Source: CAYJFK01 sp964369475 (GTDB lineage Bacteria; Bacillota; Clostridia; Oscillospirales; Feifaniaceae). From it: 64,000 nt of DNA. Every line of letters starts with the position of its first letter. Position 1 is the first letter of the stretch. The notes beneath the pieces are model-generated. The model was not told where the DNA came from and did no database searches. It saw nothing but the letters and a program-made list of their open reading frames with translations. Positions 42,528 to 51,759 of this stretch are shown in pieces. The translations under genes and the position numbers were made by a program. Location of the stretch: positions 38,341 through 102,340 of the forward strand of contig CAYJFK010000002.1 in NCBI GenBank assembly GCA_964369475.1, in the 5' to 3' direction.

Positions 42528-43247
42528 TTAGCAGTCTTCTTTTTCTTGTTCTTCCTTCTTGCGCTGATCTATCTGCTCGTACAGCGCATCGAGAGCATCT
42601 GACACTCCGCCAAGGCTGTCTACAAGGCCTTCTTTAACTGCCGTTTCTCCATCTAACACGCTGCCTATATCTGTCACAAGCTCGCCGACCGTTTTCATAA
42701 GCCTCATATATTTGTGCTCTGTTATATTGGAATTTCGCACGACAAAGGAAACAATGCGCTCCTCTATTTTATCGAGGTTGTGGAAGGTCTGCGGCGTGCT
42801 TATAACGAGTCCGTTATATCTAACAGGGTGAATTGTCATGGTTGCAGAGGGCACAATAAAAGAGCGCTTAGCAGATACCGTTAAAGGCACTCCTATCGAA
42901 TGACCCCCACCCAAAACGAGTGACACGGTAGGAGTTTTCATCGAGGCTATTACCTCGGCTATTGCAAGCCCTGCTTCTACATCGCCGCCTACCGTGTTTA
43001 GCAAGATTAAAAGACCTTCTATGTTGGACGACTCCTCTACCGCCACAAGCTGAGGCAACACATGCTCGTATTTTGTCGATTTAGCAGAGCCTGACAGCTC
43101 GTTGTGCCCTTCAACTTGACCGATAATCGAGATTATTTGTATAACTCCCCTGCCACCATGACTTGTTATCGATCCATAGTCACGCACTTCGGCAAGTGTT
43201 GGCGACTTTTCGCCGTCGCTAACTCCGTTTTTGCTGTTTTCACTCAT
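42528..43247 (-). CDS. tepA: ClpP-like protease, TepA family
   Basis: 239 aa, ClpP-superfamily (Clp peptidase/SppA-like fold). Candidate catalytic residues are Ser in GGGHSIGVP near residue 118 and His in TMTIHPVR near residue 141; LLNTVGGDVEAGLAIAEVI gives the oxyanion glycines. TepA-type proteins are found in spore formers and were named for effects on protein translocation; their substrates are unknown. The extended polar N terminus and KKEEQEKE tail are not part of the fold. ATG at 43247 after AAAGGTAG. Confidence 0.87.
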   Translation of the reverse strand: MSENSKNGVSDGEKSPTLAEVRDYGSITSHGGRGVIQIISIIGQVEGHNELSGSAKSTKYEHVLPQLVAVEESSNIEGLLILLNTVGGDVEAGLAIAEVIASMKTPTVSLVLGGGHSIGVPLTVSAKRSFIVPSATMTIHPVRYNGLVISTPQTFHNLDKIEERIVSFVVRNSNITEHKYMRLMKTVGELVTDIGSVLDGETAVKEGLVDSLGGVSDALDALYEQIDQRKKEEQEKEDC

Positions 43248-43319
43248 AAAAAATACTACCTTTCAAACATTTGTCTAAAAGGTAGTATGTGCAAAAAATT
43301 ATAAATATTGCGTTAAAAT

Positions 43320-44417
43320 TTATCTTGCCTCGTTCCATGCTACAACAAGGTCGACCATCAAGCCGTAACTGTCCACACCTGCCGTCTGACCGTTCGATTT
43401 TAAGAACATATCGTTTATAAAGCTCTGAAGGTCGTTTATCCATCCGTCGTAACTTCTAACATGCTCGCTATATGCTACAAAATCGGCTCTTATACCTTCG
43501 TCTATCGACTCGTACAGTTCTGGGTATCCATCGGAATCTGCCCTTCTATATGCCGACATTAGATATTGTAGCGCCATAAATGCGCCCGAATATTTCACTT
43601 CGGGGACTTCTGAGTCCATAGTAATAATAAATGCCGCAAAATTTGCCTCGTCCTCCGGTGCAATGCACAGGCTGTGCGCCATTTCATGAGCCACTGTAAA
43701 TGGAAGGGCGGGCGGCGTTGTGTCGTCGCTTACAATAGATTCGCATGTGAAAGGTGAATACATGCCGCCAACTCCGAGATAAGACATCGGCACGCTTAAT
43801 ATAGCACGTTTTGGAATTGTCACCATGCCGTCAAAAACATCGTACTGCTCGGCGAGCTCATCATAATCCTCTCGAATAAGCCTACCGTAGTCACGCACTC
43901 CGTACTGACCATATTGAACTTTTGCTCTCTCTGCTACCGCTATTTCCTCTACTGCATATATTGCATCCTTTATGCTCTCCGCATTGACCTCCGTTTCAGG
44001 ATAACCGAGCAGATCTTCAAGCGGCACAGTGTGGTAGCCAAAGCCGAGCGTTATATTGAAAATCGAGAACATAACACCTATAACAATAAGCGAAATTGCA
44101 ACTATGTCCCCCTCTCCACCAACCTCTGCATTCGGGTCTTTTATTACAAGGTATATCATGTAAATCAAAACAGGGATTATCGCTATAAAGAAAATTTCGA
44201 GTAGTGCAAAGGGAATCCATCCCGTTATCAGCTTAAAAGGAACAGAAAAGACTTTGGCAACGGGAATTAGATATTGCGATACCATAGCAGCAGGTAGCAC
44301 CCTTGGTAAAATCCACGTAGTTGCCATTATAGCGAGTGCCACTATTGCTATTTTCCACTCTATCGGTATCGCTCTTTTACCTTTATATGCATGCATTTTT
44401 TTAAATTTTTCTCTCAA
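43320..44417 (-). CDS. DUF3810 membrane zinc metalloprotease-like protein
   Basis: 365 aa with three N-terminal transmembrane helices (from WKIAIVALAIMATTWIL) and an extracellular domain carrying the zincin motif AHEMAHS (HExxH) near residue 245 with EDEANF downstream as the probable third ligand. Matches DUF3810; substrate unknown. It starts with TTG at 44417, six bases after GGAGG. It ends 72 bases before the tepA start on the same strand; two membrane-linked proteases side by side suggests an envelope protein quality-control role, which is inference. Confidence 0.87.
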   Translation of the reverse strand: MREKFKKMHAYKGKRAIPIEWKIAIVALAIMATTWILPRVLPAAMVSQYLIPVAKVFSVPFKLITGWIPFALLEIFFIAIIPVLIYMIYLVIKDPNAEVGGEGDIVAISLIVIGVMFSIFNITLGFGYHTVPLEDLLGYPETEVNAESIKDAIYAVEEIAVAERAKVQYGQYGVRDYGRLIREDYDELAEQYDVFDGMVTIPKRAILSVPMSYLGVGGMYSPFTCESIVSDDTTPPALPFTVAHEMAHSLCIAPEDEANFAAFIITMDSEVPEVKYSGAFMALQYLMSAYRRADSDGYPELYESIDEGIRADFVAYSEHVRSYDGWINDLQSFINDMFLKSNGQTAGVDSYGLMVDLVVAWNEAR

Positions 44418-44583
44418 AACAACCCTCCGTAAATGTGATAATATATCAGTTGAATGATATATACCGAGCCCCCTTCTTCGTGAGAGCTTTACATTATATG
44501 TTTTTCTTCATTTTCATATATCATACCACGTAGCGATAAAAAAGAAAACACTAAGCTATCTTTTTATAAATATTATTTTTAAA

Positions 44584-44611
44584 AGTGCAAGCCCGTACGA
44601 GCTTGCACTTT
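44584..44611. terminator. Bidirectional terminator after the sensor phosphodiesterase gene
   Basis: AGTGCAAGC pairs with GCTTGCACT across an 8-base loop, with T-rich ends both ways. Confidence 0.8.
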
Positions 44612-44615
44612 TTTG

Positions 44616-47525
44616 TTATAGCTTTATCTGATATTCCTTCCTTGAAACAAGCAGTTCTTTAAACTGATCTTCCCCCATAGGTTTTGCAAAGTAGTAGCCC
44701 TGAGCATAGTCGCAACCAATGCTCTTTAGCCACATGGCTTGCGGCGATGTTTCAACCCCTTCTGCTACAACCTTCATATCAAGGTGTTTTGCCATGTTTA
44801 TTACATCGGTTACAACAACGGTGCTCTTTCCGCCTTGGTCTTTAAGGTCAAAAAATGCCTTATCAAGCTTGAGGATGTCTGCCTCAACTGCTGACAGCCT
44901 GTTAAGCGAGGAGACACCTGCTCCAAAGTCGTCTATCGATATGGCAAAGCCGATCTTCTTTAGGTGTTTTACCACATTAAGGAATTTTTCGGGATCTGAT
45001 TCTATGGCACTTTCTGTAAGCTCGAATTCTATTTCTGACGGTTCTATGTTGTACTGCGAAATTACTTCTGTAATTCTATTTACAATGTTATCGCTAAGCA
45101 CGGTAAATGCAGATAGGTTTACCGAGATTATCGGTATTTCAAGCTTGCGGTAGTTGTCTTTTATAAATTTACAAACCTCCTCCAACACATATAAATCGAG
45201 ATAAGATATAAATCCGTTTTCTTCAAAAACCGGTATAAATTCATCTGGGAATATCTTTCCACCGAGTTTTGGTGTCCACCTTACGAGCGCTTCAGCCCCT
45301 CCTATTTTTAGCGAGTCGAATGCAATTTTAGGCTGAAACTCAACATTAAACTCTCTGTCTCTTAAGGCTTGATCCATTCTAAATGTTATATTAGCCTTGT
45401 TCTCATACTCTGCCTTCATTTTTTCATCAAATGTAACAAAGGTTGTCTTATGTAGGTTTTTTCCAATCTTATTGGCCGCAAAAGACTGGTCTATAAGTGT
45501 AGTTATCTTCTCTTTTGGGTCGTCGATTATCACATTGCCAAAGGACATTGTAACATTGTACCTAACACTGACATTTTCTTTAATCGCAGGCATTATATAA
45601 AACTCGTATATCTGACGCATTGACCCACCTTCATCAACACGCCTAAATATTAAAAACTGCTCTGCTGTTCTACGGCTGATAATTGCATCTGTTTCGCTAA
45701 ATGCTTTTTTCATAGCTTTAGACATAGCAATAATAACATCTGTTCCCTTCTCTGTGCTAAAGTAAATGTTAATATTTTTAAACATGTCTATGTCGAGCGT
45801 AATAAGCTCGTATTCGTTTGGCTTTGCTTTATCAAGCCGCTCTCTCATAACATCCCTAAAATATTTAGAGGACATAAATCCCGTTAATGGCTCTGTGTTG
45901 TAAGATTCGATAAGTGCTTCTTTTTTCTTTATCTTGGCATTAGCATGCATTGCAACAAAGGCTACTGCAAGCACTAATGTGGATAGCGCAAAGTAGTACC
46001 AATTTTCCGAGATAAACTCAGAAAGTGTCATCTCATGACGAGGAAGATTCTCGTTTGCATTTGCTTCTAATATAGCATCATATTCGCTTGGAGACATTCT
46101 ATCTAACATAACATTAAAAACAGGAATATACTCATCTGCAATATCACGGTTAACAAAGATCTGCATAGGCACTGATGTATCTGCATGTATGGTGGCTCTG
46201 TTAAGATCCTCAAAATACAACTCCGCAAATGTTGTAGAGCTTTCTGTCGATAACATTAAATCCAGATTACCTGCGGCAAAATCGTCTAATAATTGGTACC
46301 AATCATTATAATAAACAAATTCAGTTCCGGGATACTCTTCTATAAAGGGTTCAATGTCGAGCGTTTGATATGGTAGTATGCCTATTTTGGGAGCACTGCT
46401 AAATATTTCAAGTCGTGCTGTTGAGTCTATGCGATCCCTGTTTACTTGGGCGTATAGAGGGATAAAGTAGTATGGCTCTGTTGTTTCGTAAAACTCTCTG
46501 TCGTGTTCTCCGTCTCCGTAGAGCGTAAGTAAAATGTCAAAATTTTCATGTTCTTCCGGCAAGTCGTACAAGCTATACGGATGATAGTTTACAACAAAGT
46601 TATAACGCTCGGCAAGAGCGTTTAGGGTGTCGACCATCGCCCCATCGGGTTCTCCTTGCTCGTTTGTATGTGAAATTGGCGCAAATCCTGTTATATATCC
46701 TACTTCTAGCGGCCTACTTTGAAGTGTTTCTATTTCGCTCGGCAATAAACCTCTGTGGGTAATTTCAACATTTGATGCTAAGTACTTTTCCTCGAGCTCT
46801 AAAAAGAAATTTCCCTCTGTTACAGCTACATCGTAAAATACAGTGCTAACTTTATCCATTAAGACTTGATTATCAAATGTCGACGTGACAAACAAGCTGT
46901 ATACACCCACATCTAAAACATTGTTTAAATGGTCGATTTCTCTCATGCCCGAATAGCCTAAGATAAAATCGGTATCAAGTTCTGTAAAGTTGTTTAGATC
47001 TCCGTATACAAGTTCAATATCGAAGCCTAAATTCTCTCCTAAAAACTCAAGCCTTTCGTTTCCTATATGATCTTTATATGTAGCAATGGTCTTACCATCG
47101 AGCTTTTCAAAATCTCCATATAAAATGTCCATATCTTCCGAAAGGACAGCAACATATGTTTTTCCAAACTCTATATTCGAAAATAAATTATCTATCGTTC
47201 TGCTTTCTGTTTTAGTGCTAAATGCGAGCAGATCAACTTCGCCGCTGTGTAACGCACTCTCTGCATCCCCCTTAACTTCGACATATTCAAACTTTAAATT
47301 GCTAAGCTCCTGTATCTTGTCGAATATCTCCACGCCGTAACCTTTATTATTCAAGCTGTCTAAATCATATGCAAATTCAGTAAAACCTTCGTGATATCCC
47401 ACTTTGTAAACTCTTGAATAATCAAACTCCGCAGCACCCTCTTCTTGACTTGCAACGACCCTTTGACACGGCATAACAAAGGATATAATAATTATCGATA
47501 GAGTTATGCATATTATTCTTTTCAT
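44616..47525 (-). CDS. Sensor c-di-GMP phosphodiesterase: two SBP domains, degenerate GGDEF, EAL
   Basis: 969 aa. A signal peptide precedes two periplasmic-binding-protein (SBP_bac_3) domains outside the cell (about 40-265 and 270-505). A transmembrane helix (YYFALSTLVLAVAFVAMHA) follows, then a GGDEF domain (about 560-700) whose loop reads RRTAEQF and is inactive. The EAL domain (about 715-965) keeps AEALVRW, SVNLSAF, ELTES, IDDFGAG, KLDK and AEGVET, so it should hydrolyse c-di-GMP. The layout suggests that binding of an amino-acid-like ligand outside controls phosphodiesterase activity. ATG at 47525 with GAGGT upstream. Confidence 0.92.
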   Translation of the reverse strand: MKRIICITLSIIIISFVMPCQRVVASQEEGAAEFDYSRVYKVGYHEGFTEFAYDLDSLNNKGYGVEIFDKIQELSNLKFEYVEVKGDAESALHSGEVDLLAFSTKTESRTIDNLFSNIEFGKTYVAVLSEDMDILYGDFEKLDGKTIATYKDHIGNERLEFLGENLGFDIELVYGDLNNFTELDTDFILGYSGMREIDHLNNVLDVGVYSLFVTSTFDNQVLMDKVSTVFYDVAVTEGNFFLELEEKYLASNVEITHRGLLPSEIETLQSRPLEVGYITGFAPISHTNEQGEPDGAMVDTLNALAERYNFVVNYHPYSLYDLPEEHENFDILLTLYGDGEHDREFYETTEPYYFIPLYAQVNRDRIDSTARLEIFSSAPKIGILPYQTLDIEPFIEEYPGTEFVYYNDWYQLLDDFAAGNLDLMLSTESSTTFAELYFEDLNRATIHADTSVPMQIFVNRDIADEYIPVFNVMLDRMSPSEYDAILEANANENLPRHEMTLSEFISENWYYFALSTLVLAVAFVAMHANAKIKKKEALIESYNTEPLTGFMSSKYFRDVMRERLDKAKPNEYELITLDIDMFKNINIYFSTEKGTDVIIAMSKAMKKAFSETDAIISRRTAEQFLIFRRVDEGGSMRQIYEFYIMPAIKENVSVRYNVTMSFGNVIIDDPKEKITTLIDQSFAANKIGKNLHKTTFVTFDEKMKAEYENKANITFRMDQALRDREFNVEFQPKIAFDSLKIGGAEALVRWTPKLGGKIFPDEFIPVFEENGFISYLDLYVLEEVCKFIKDNYRKLEIPIISVNLSAFTVLSDNIVNRITEVISQYNIEPSEIEFELTESAIESDPEKFLNVVKHLKKIGFAISIDDFGAGVSSLNRLSAVEADILKLDKAFFDLKDQGGKSTVVVTDVINMAKHLDMKVVAEGVETSPQAMWLKSIGCDYAQGYYFAKPMGEDQFKELLVSRKEYQIKL

Positions 47526-47800
47526 GTTGTTTTCTACCTCTTCTATTAATTTATTTATATATTATAAACTTTTTCTTAAAATAAATAATTCCTCAATTTA
47601 TTCAAGAGCATTTTAGTATAAAACTTTTTATATGTCAATAGTTACACTTTATTGTTAACATTTGTTATATTTTCAGTAAAATAACTGTTTTAACATGACA
47701 ATATATAATTGCTTTAATGTCGGAGTTTACTCTTTTGAATGCAAATTCCGAATTACACTTAAAAAAGTGACTTATCAAAATGTCGAATTTTGTCAAAAAA
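47526..47800. other. AT-rich divergent gap
   Basis: No gene found. It contains a TATAAT about 40 bases before the phosphodiesterase start on the minus strand, with only a weak -35. The rest is AT-rich without clear repeats. Confidence 0.5.
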
Positions 47801-47839
47801 AGTTCTAACTACCTCTTAAAAATAGAGGTAGTTAGAACT
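47801..47839 (-). terminator. Terminator of spoIVB
   Basis: Perfect 16-bp stem AGTTCTAACTACCTCT with its complement, 7-base loop, followed in the minus direction by seven T. Confidence 0.9.
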
Positions 47840-47850
47840 AACTGAGTTTA

Positions 47851-48912
47851 TTATTCGGTTATAGCGTTTTCTGCCGTTTCGATCATGGTTTCTATAAATA
47901 TTGCATAACCTTTCGTTGGATCTTGGAGCGTTACATGGGTAATTGCACCAACAAGCTTGCCATTTTGAATGATAGGCGAGCCCGACATACCCTGAACAAT
48001 ACCGTTTGTTATAGCTATAAGCTCTGGGTCTGTCACGGTAATGCACATGCTTTTTCCGTCTACCGCACCTTGCATTACCTTTGTGATCTCGATGTCATAG
48101 CTTGTCCGAATACCTGTAACAGAAGTTATGACCTCCGCAGGCCCTTCCCTTATCTCGCTTTTAAGAGCTATTGGCACTGTCTGCTCGCTTGGGCTGTATC
48201 TGCTGTCGGCTATGCCGAAAACGCCCGTCTTGCCGTTGTGAAAGAGCTCTCCTATCATGAGCGAGTCGTCAAAGACACCTACAAGCTCGCCCGCCGTACC
48301 CTTTTGACCGGGGCGCACATCTATTATCTCTGCTCCGACAACCGTGCCGTAGTCTATCGGCACGATCTCTCCCGTGTCTACATCGCTAATGGCATGTCCA
48401 AGACCGCCAAACAGCCCTGTTGTTGGGTCGTAGTAGGTCATCATTCCTATGCCCGCTGTCGAGTCTCTAACCCACATGCCGACCTTGTAACCCTCTGTCT
48501 CCGACTCCATAACAGGATGAAGGGTCGTTTCGAACTGATTGTTTCCTCTTTGCACCGTTAGCGCAACTGCTTGTCCGCTACTTCCCGTCAGTAGTTCTGA
48601 CAGATGCTCTACCGTCGAAACAGCACTGCCCGAAACTTCCGTTATTATATCCTTTACTCTAATGCCCGCCTCGTATGCGGGGCTTTTAAGTCCGACATCC
48701 GTCTCTATATCGGATATGCCGACAACCATTACACCACTTGCATAGACCTTTACACCAAAGGCCGTGCCGCCCGGTATTACCTCTCGCCCTTGAAGGCTTG
48801 CCGCCGTATATTGCGCCGCCGCTCCTGCAGGCGGTATTGCCGCAAGCACAAATGCAAGTGCAAGTGCAACAAAAGGCGATCTATAAGAGAGTGGTTTTAT
48901 TTTTTTTGACAT
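47851..48912 (-). CDS. spoIVB: SpoIVB peptidase (S55)
   Basis: 353 aa. Secreted from the forespore; in Bacillus it triggers processing of pro-SigK. A signal sequence is followed by a PDZ domain (about 55-130, SPAYEAGIRVKDIITEV) and the S55 domain (about 135-350) with catalytic His in GGLGHAISD near 172 and Ser in GMSGSPIIQ near 310. ATG at 48912 with GGGGAGGG. The strongest sign that the organism makes spores. A single-gene unit with its own terminator. Confidence 0.93.
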   Translation of the reverse strand: MSKKIKPLSYRSPFVALALAFVLAAIPPAGAAAQYTAASLQGREVIPGGTAFGVKVYASGVMVVGISDIETDVGLKSPAYEAGIRVKDIITEVSGSAVSTVEHLSELLTGSSGQAVALTVQRGNNQFETTLHPVMESETEGYKVGMWVRDSTAGIGMMTYYDPTTGLFGGLGHAISDVDTGEIVPIDYGTVVGAEIIDVRPGQKGTAGELVGVFDDSLMIGELFHNGKTGVFGIADSRYSPSEQTVPIALKSEIREGPAEVITSVTGIRTSYDIEITKVMQGAVDGKSMCITVTDPELIAITNGIVQGMSGSPIIQNGKLVGAITHVTLQDPTKGYAIFIETMIETAENAITE

Positions 48913-49111
48913 AAGCTAAATCCCTCCCCGCATACAGTTTTACCTCAAATGGGGAGTAATATTATGTAGATTTTTTGCCTTTGTCACTAATTTTATGAAA
49001 AAATTTTATTTTTTTGCTAAAGCATAGCAAAAAAAGCTCTATTCCTGTCGAAAACACTAACTTTATAAATGTAGGTATAGTTTTTGCAAAAAGCAAAAAA
49101 ATATAAAAAAA

Positions 49112-49136
49112 TAGCCGCCCAAATTATGGACGGCTA
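49112..49136 (-). terminator. Terminator of rpmB
   Basis: TAGCCGTCC/GGGCGGCTA-type stem with AT-rich loop, then TTTTTTTATATTTTTTT on the minus strand. Confidence 0.85.
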
Positions 49137-49140
49137 AATT

Positions 49141-49329
49141 TTAAACAGCTCTTGTAACTTTGCCTGAACGTAGGCAACGAGTACAAACATTTACATATTT
49201 GTTACCACCGTTAACAACGGCCTTAACACGCTTAACGTTGGGCTTCCAAGTTCTGTTGGAACGGCGATGCGAGTGAGAAACCTTTATTCCAAATGTTACA
49301 CCCTTGCCGCATACTTCACATTTTGCCAT
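49141..49329 (-). CDS. rpmB: 50S ribosomal protein L28
   Basis: 62 aa, the usual size. Starts MAKCEVCGKGVTFGIKVSH and contains CTRCLRSGKVTR near the end, so it is the zinc-binding C+ form with two CxxC pairs (CEVC and CTRC). ATG at 49329 after GGAGG. Monocistronic, with a good promoter (TTGATT, 18, TAGAAT) and terminator. Confidence 0.97.
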   Translation of the reverse strand: MAKCEVCGKGVTFGIKVSHSHRRSNRTWKPNVKRVKAVVNGGNKYVNVCTRCLRSGKVTRAV

Positions 49330-49370
49330 AGGTACTACCTCCTGTAACTACTTATAAACCAGTACTTCAT

Positions 49371-49400
49371 ATTCTAACATAAAGCAAATGGTAAAATCAA
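49371..49400 (-). promoter_or_regulatory. Promoter of rpmB
   Basis: TTGATT, 18-base spacer, TAGAAT on the minus strand, 41 bases before the start codon. Confidence 0.7.
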
Positions 49401-49510
49401 GTCTTTTTTTAATTTTTCCTAAAAACTGTGTCATTTTTTGCAATAAACGACTTTAGCCACAGATTTCCTATAATAAAGCCGCTTTTTTGGAAATTTTTCG
49501 CTCTTTTATG

Positions 49511-49539
49511 TTGTTGAAAAATCTCACTTCGTATATAAT
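49511..49539 (+). promoter_or_regulatory. Promoter of the hprK-murB-rapZ run
   Basis: TTGTTG, 17-base spacer, TATAAT. About 127 bases before hprK; the leader between is AT-rich with no recognised element. Confidence 0.65.
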
Positions 49540-49666
49540 AGTATTATAATCAAATTTTTGCAAGCTTTTTTTAAAAAAAATTTTATTTTTCTAGCTAATT
49601 TATGGATTATTGCATATCACTTTGAAAAAAACTTTCATCAACAACAAAGAATATAGGAGTTTAATT

Positions 49667-50674
49667 ATGGAATACAGCATACTGCTAAAAAAAATTGTGG
49701 AAAATTTTAAATTCGAAACGCTATATCTTCCCGAAAATTACGAAAGCCTCATAATAACAAGAGCTGACCTAAATCGCCCCGGTCTTGCACTGGCAGGTTA
49801 CCTAAACTTCTTCGATAACGGACGAATTCTTCTAATGGGTCGCACAGAGATGTCCTACCTTAACGGAGTTAGCAAGGAGGAGCGGTACGACAAGATCGCC
49901 AGAGTTATGGAACATCGCCCACCTGCTGTTATAATAGCAAGAGGAGTAGAGCCGCCCGAGGAGCTTTTGCGTTCTGTTCGTGAACAGAATATACCGCTTT
50001 TAAGATCGTACGACAGCACCTCAAACGTAACGGCTAAAATGTTTGAATACCTTTCAAGCGAACTTGCCGCACGCACAACGGTGCACGGTGTTTTAATGGA
50101 GGTCTACGGCTGGGGTGTTCTTATAATGGGCGAGAGTGGCATAGGCAAAAGCGAAACGGCCGTCGAGCTTATAAAACGTGGCCACAGACTAATTGCCGAC
50201 GATGCCGTTGAGATTAAGCGACTATCAGACAGGCGGCTTGTAGGCACAGCCCCTGCCACCATCCGTCATTTTATGGAGCTCCGTGGGGTCGGCATTCTTG
50301 ATGTGCGCCGCCTGTTTGGTATGGGTAGCGTTAAGCTTACCGAAAGTGTTCTTCTTATAGCAAGGCTTGAAGCATGGGATCAAAATAAGCACTACGACCG
50401 CTTAGGGCTCGACGATCACTTCGAGGAGCTACTCGGTGTAGAGATAGCCACAATAACGATCCCAGTTCGCCCCGGTCGAAATCTTGCAACTATAATAGAG
50501 GTTGCCGCCATGAACAGCAGGATGAAGATGATGGGATATAACTCGGCAGAGGCACTAAACATGCGCATTATGAATAACATGGCAGGAGAGCTCGACGAGA
50601 GGGATATAGACTTTATGCCCTCAAATCCTCATTTCAACTCTGCATACAACGGAAAGGACGGCAATCTGTGTTAG
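49667..50674 (+). CDS. hprK: HPr kinase/phosphorylase
   Basis: Phosphorylates Ser46 of HPr and so controls carbon catabolite repression in Firmicutes. 335 aa: N-terminal regulatory domain (1-125), then P-loop GESGIGKSE near residue 155, and the HprK C-terminal signature ITIPVRPGRN near 270. The ATG at 49667 is preceded by AGGAG; the upstream in-frame extension is not family-like. Its end overlaps murB by 7 bases. Heads the conserved run hprK-murB-rapZ-whiA-dnaE-pfkA. Confidence 0.95.
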   Translation: MEYSILLKKIVENFKFETLYLPENYESLIITRADLNRPGLALAGYLNFFDNGRILLMGRTEMSYLNGVSKEERYDKIARVMEHRPPAVIIARGVEPPEELLRSVREQNIPLLRSYDSTSNVTAKMFEYLSSELAARTTVHGVLMEVYGWGVLIMGESGIGKSETAVELIKRGHRLIADDAVEIKRLSDRRLVGTAPATIRHFMELRGVGILDVRRLFGMGSVKLTESVLLIARLEAWDQNKHYDRLGLDDHFEELLGVEIATITIPVRPGRNLATIIEVAAMNSRMKMMGYNSAEALNMRIMNNMAGELDERDIDFMPSNPHFNSAYNGKDGNLC

Positions 50675-51546
50675 ATCTTTCTAAGTTTGGAAATGCACAT
50701 CGTAGCATTATGTCAAGTCACACTACATTTAAAATCGGTGGTGAGGCTCTTATTGTATCGCCATATAATATAGAAAGTGTCGCCCCACTACTCTCCCATA
50801 TAAAAGTAGAGGGCGAGGACTTTATTATTCTTGGCGGTGGCTCTAACCTGCTTGTGGCCGACAGCGGTTTAAAGGAAATTGTCGTTTCTCTTAAAGAGGG
50901 TTGTAACAAGATAACGGTAGACGGTCGGCGTGTTACAGCAGAGGCGGGGGTATCCATGGCAACACTCGCCGCCACATGCAAAAGATCAGGCCTATCGGGT
51001 CTTGAATTTGCAGCAGGCATCCCCGGTACTGTCGGCGGCGGCCTTTACATGAATGCCGGGGCATATGGCGGCGAGATGGCAGATACGCTTGTTAGCGCAG
51101 ACCTTCTTAACAGCGAGTATAGGAAATACTGTGCAGATGCCGCAGGGCTTGAAATGTCATATCGTCATACAAATCTAATGGACAACGGCGGTATCGTGCT
51201 TTCGGCTACCTTCGAGCTCACAGAGGGCGACCCCGACAATATCGCCGCAACTATGGCAGATCTTGCCGCAAGGAGACGTGATAAGCAGCCGCTCGACCTT
51301 CCATCGGCAGGCAGTGCCTTTAAGCGACCGCAGGGCGATTATGCCGCAAGGCTGATCGAGGCAGCAGGGCTTAAGGGGTATAAAATCGGCAGTGCTGCTG
51401 TTAGCGATAAGCATTCGGGCTTTATTGTCAATTTAGGCGGTGCAACGGCTTCCGATGTTAGGGCTTTGATGGATCATGTTAGAAAGCAAGTGGAAAGCAA
51501 GTTTGGAATAACACTTGAAGCGGAAGTTCGCCTTGTAGGGTTTTGA
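50668..51546 (+). CDS. murB: UDP-N-acetylenolpyruvoylglucosamine reductase
   Basis: Reduces UDP-GlcNAc-enolpyruvate to UDP-MurNAc with NADPH, an early step of peptidoglycan synthesis. 292 aa with N-terminal FAD-binding motif ILGGGSNLLVAD near residue 52, GIPGTVGGGLYMNAGAYGGE near 117, and GSAFKRP near 213, which carries the catalytic Ser. Start GTG 50668 lies inside hprK. Followed by a GC-rich structured gap before rapZ. Confidence 0.95.
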   Translation: MLDLSKFGNAHRSIMSSHTTFKIGGEALIVSPYNIESVAPLLSHIKVEGEDFIILGGGSNLLVADSGLKEIVVSLKEGCNKITVDGRRVTAEAGVSMATLAATCKRSGLSGLEFAAGIPGTVGGGLYMNAGAYGGEMADTLVSADLLNSEYRKYCADAAGLEMSYRHTNLMDNGGIVLSATFELTEGDPDNIAATMADLAARRRDKQPLDLPSAGSAFKRPQGDYAARLIEAAGLKGYKIGSAAVSDKHSGFIVNLGGATASDVRALMDHVRKQVESKFGITLEAEVRLVGF

Positions 51547-51564
51547 GTGTGAGTTGGCGCAGTT

Positions 51565-51718
51565 GCAGGCGGCATGTGACCGCTTGCAAGTTTGAGTGAG
51601 ACATGTCGCCTGCGCCTTTGCTTGCGGCGGTAGGCGGTGTTTGGTGTGGGCGGCGGTAATTCCGCAAGCAAAGGCTCCCGCCCTGTGGGCGGGTACTGCG
51701 CCGCTGTGGGCCGGCGGC
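51565..51718. repeat. GC-rich multi-hairpin segment before rapZ
   Basis: Four consecutive inverted repeats: 51565-51613 (13-bp arms, one G-U, GCAGGCGGCATGT with ACATGTCGCCTGC), 51614-51675 (perfect 14-bp arms GCCTTTGCTTGCGG with its complement), 51677-51693 (CCCGCCC, TGT, GGGCGGG), and 51700-51718 (GCCGC with GCGGC). Base composition is far richer in G and C than the flanking genes. It may be a structured RNA leader of rapZ, a REP-like element or a processing site. Confidence 0.8.
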
Positions 51719-51759
51719 AACAGGCGGTATATTTGTATGGAAGTGGAAAGGTGGTTTTT

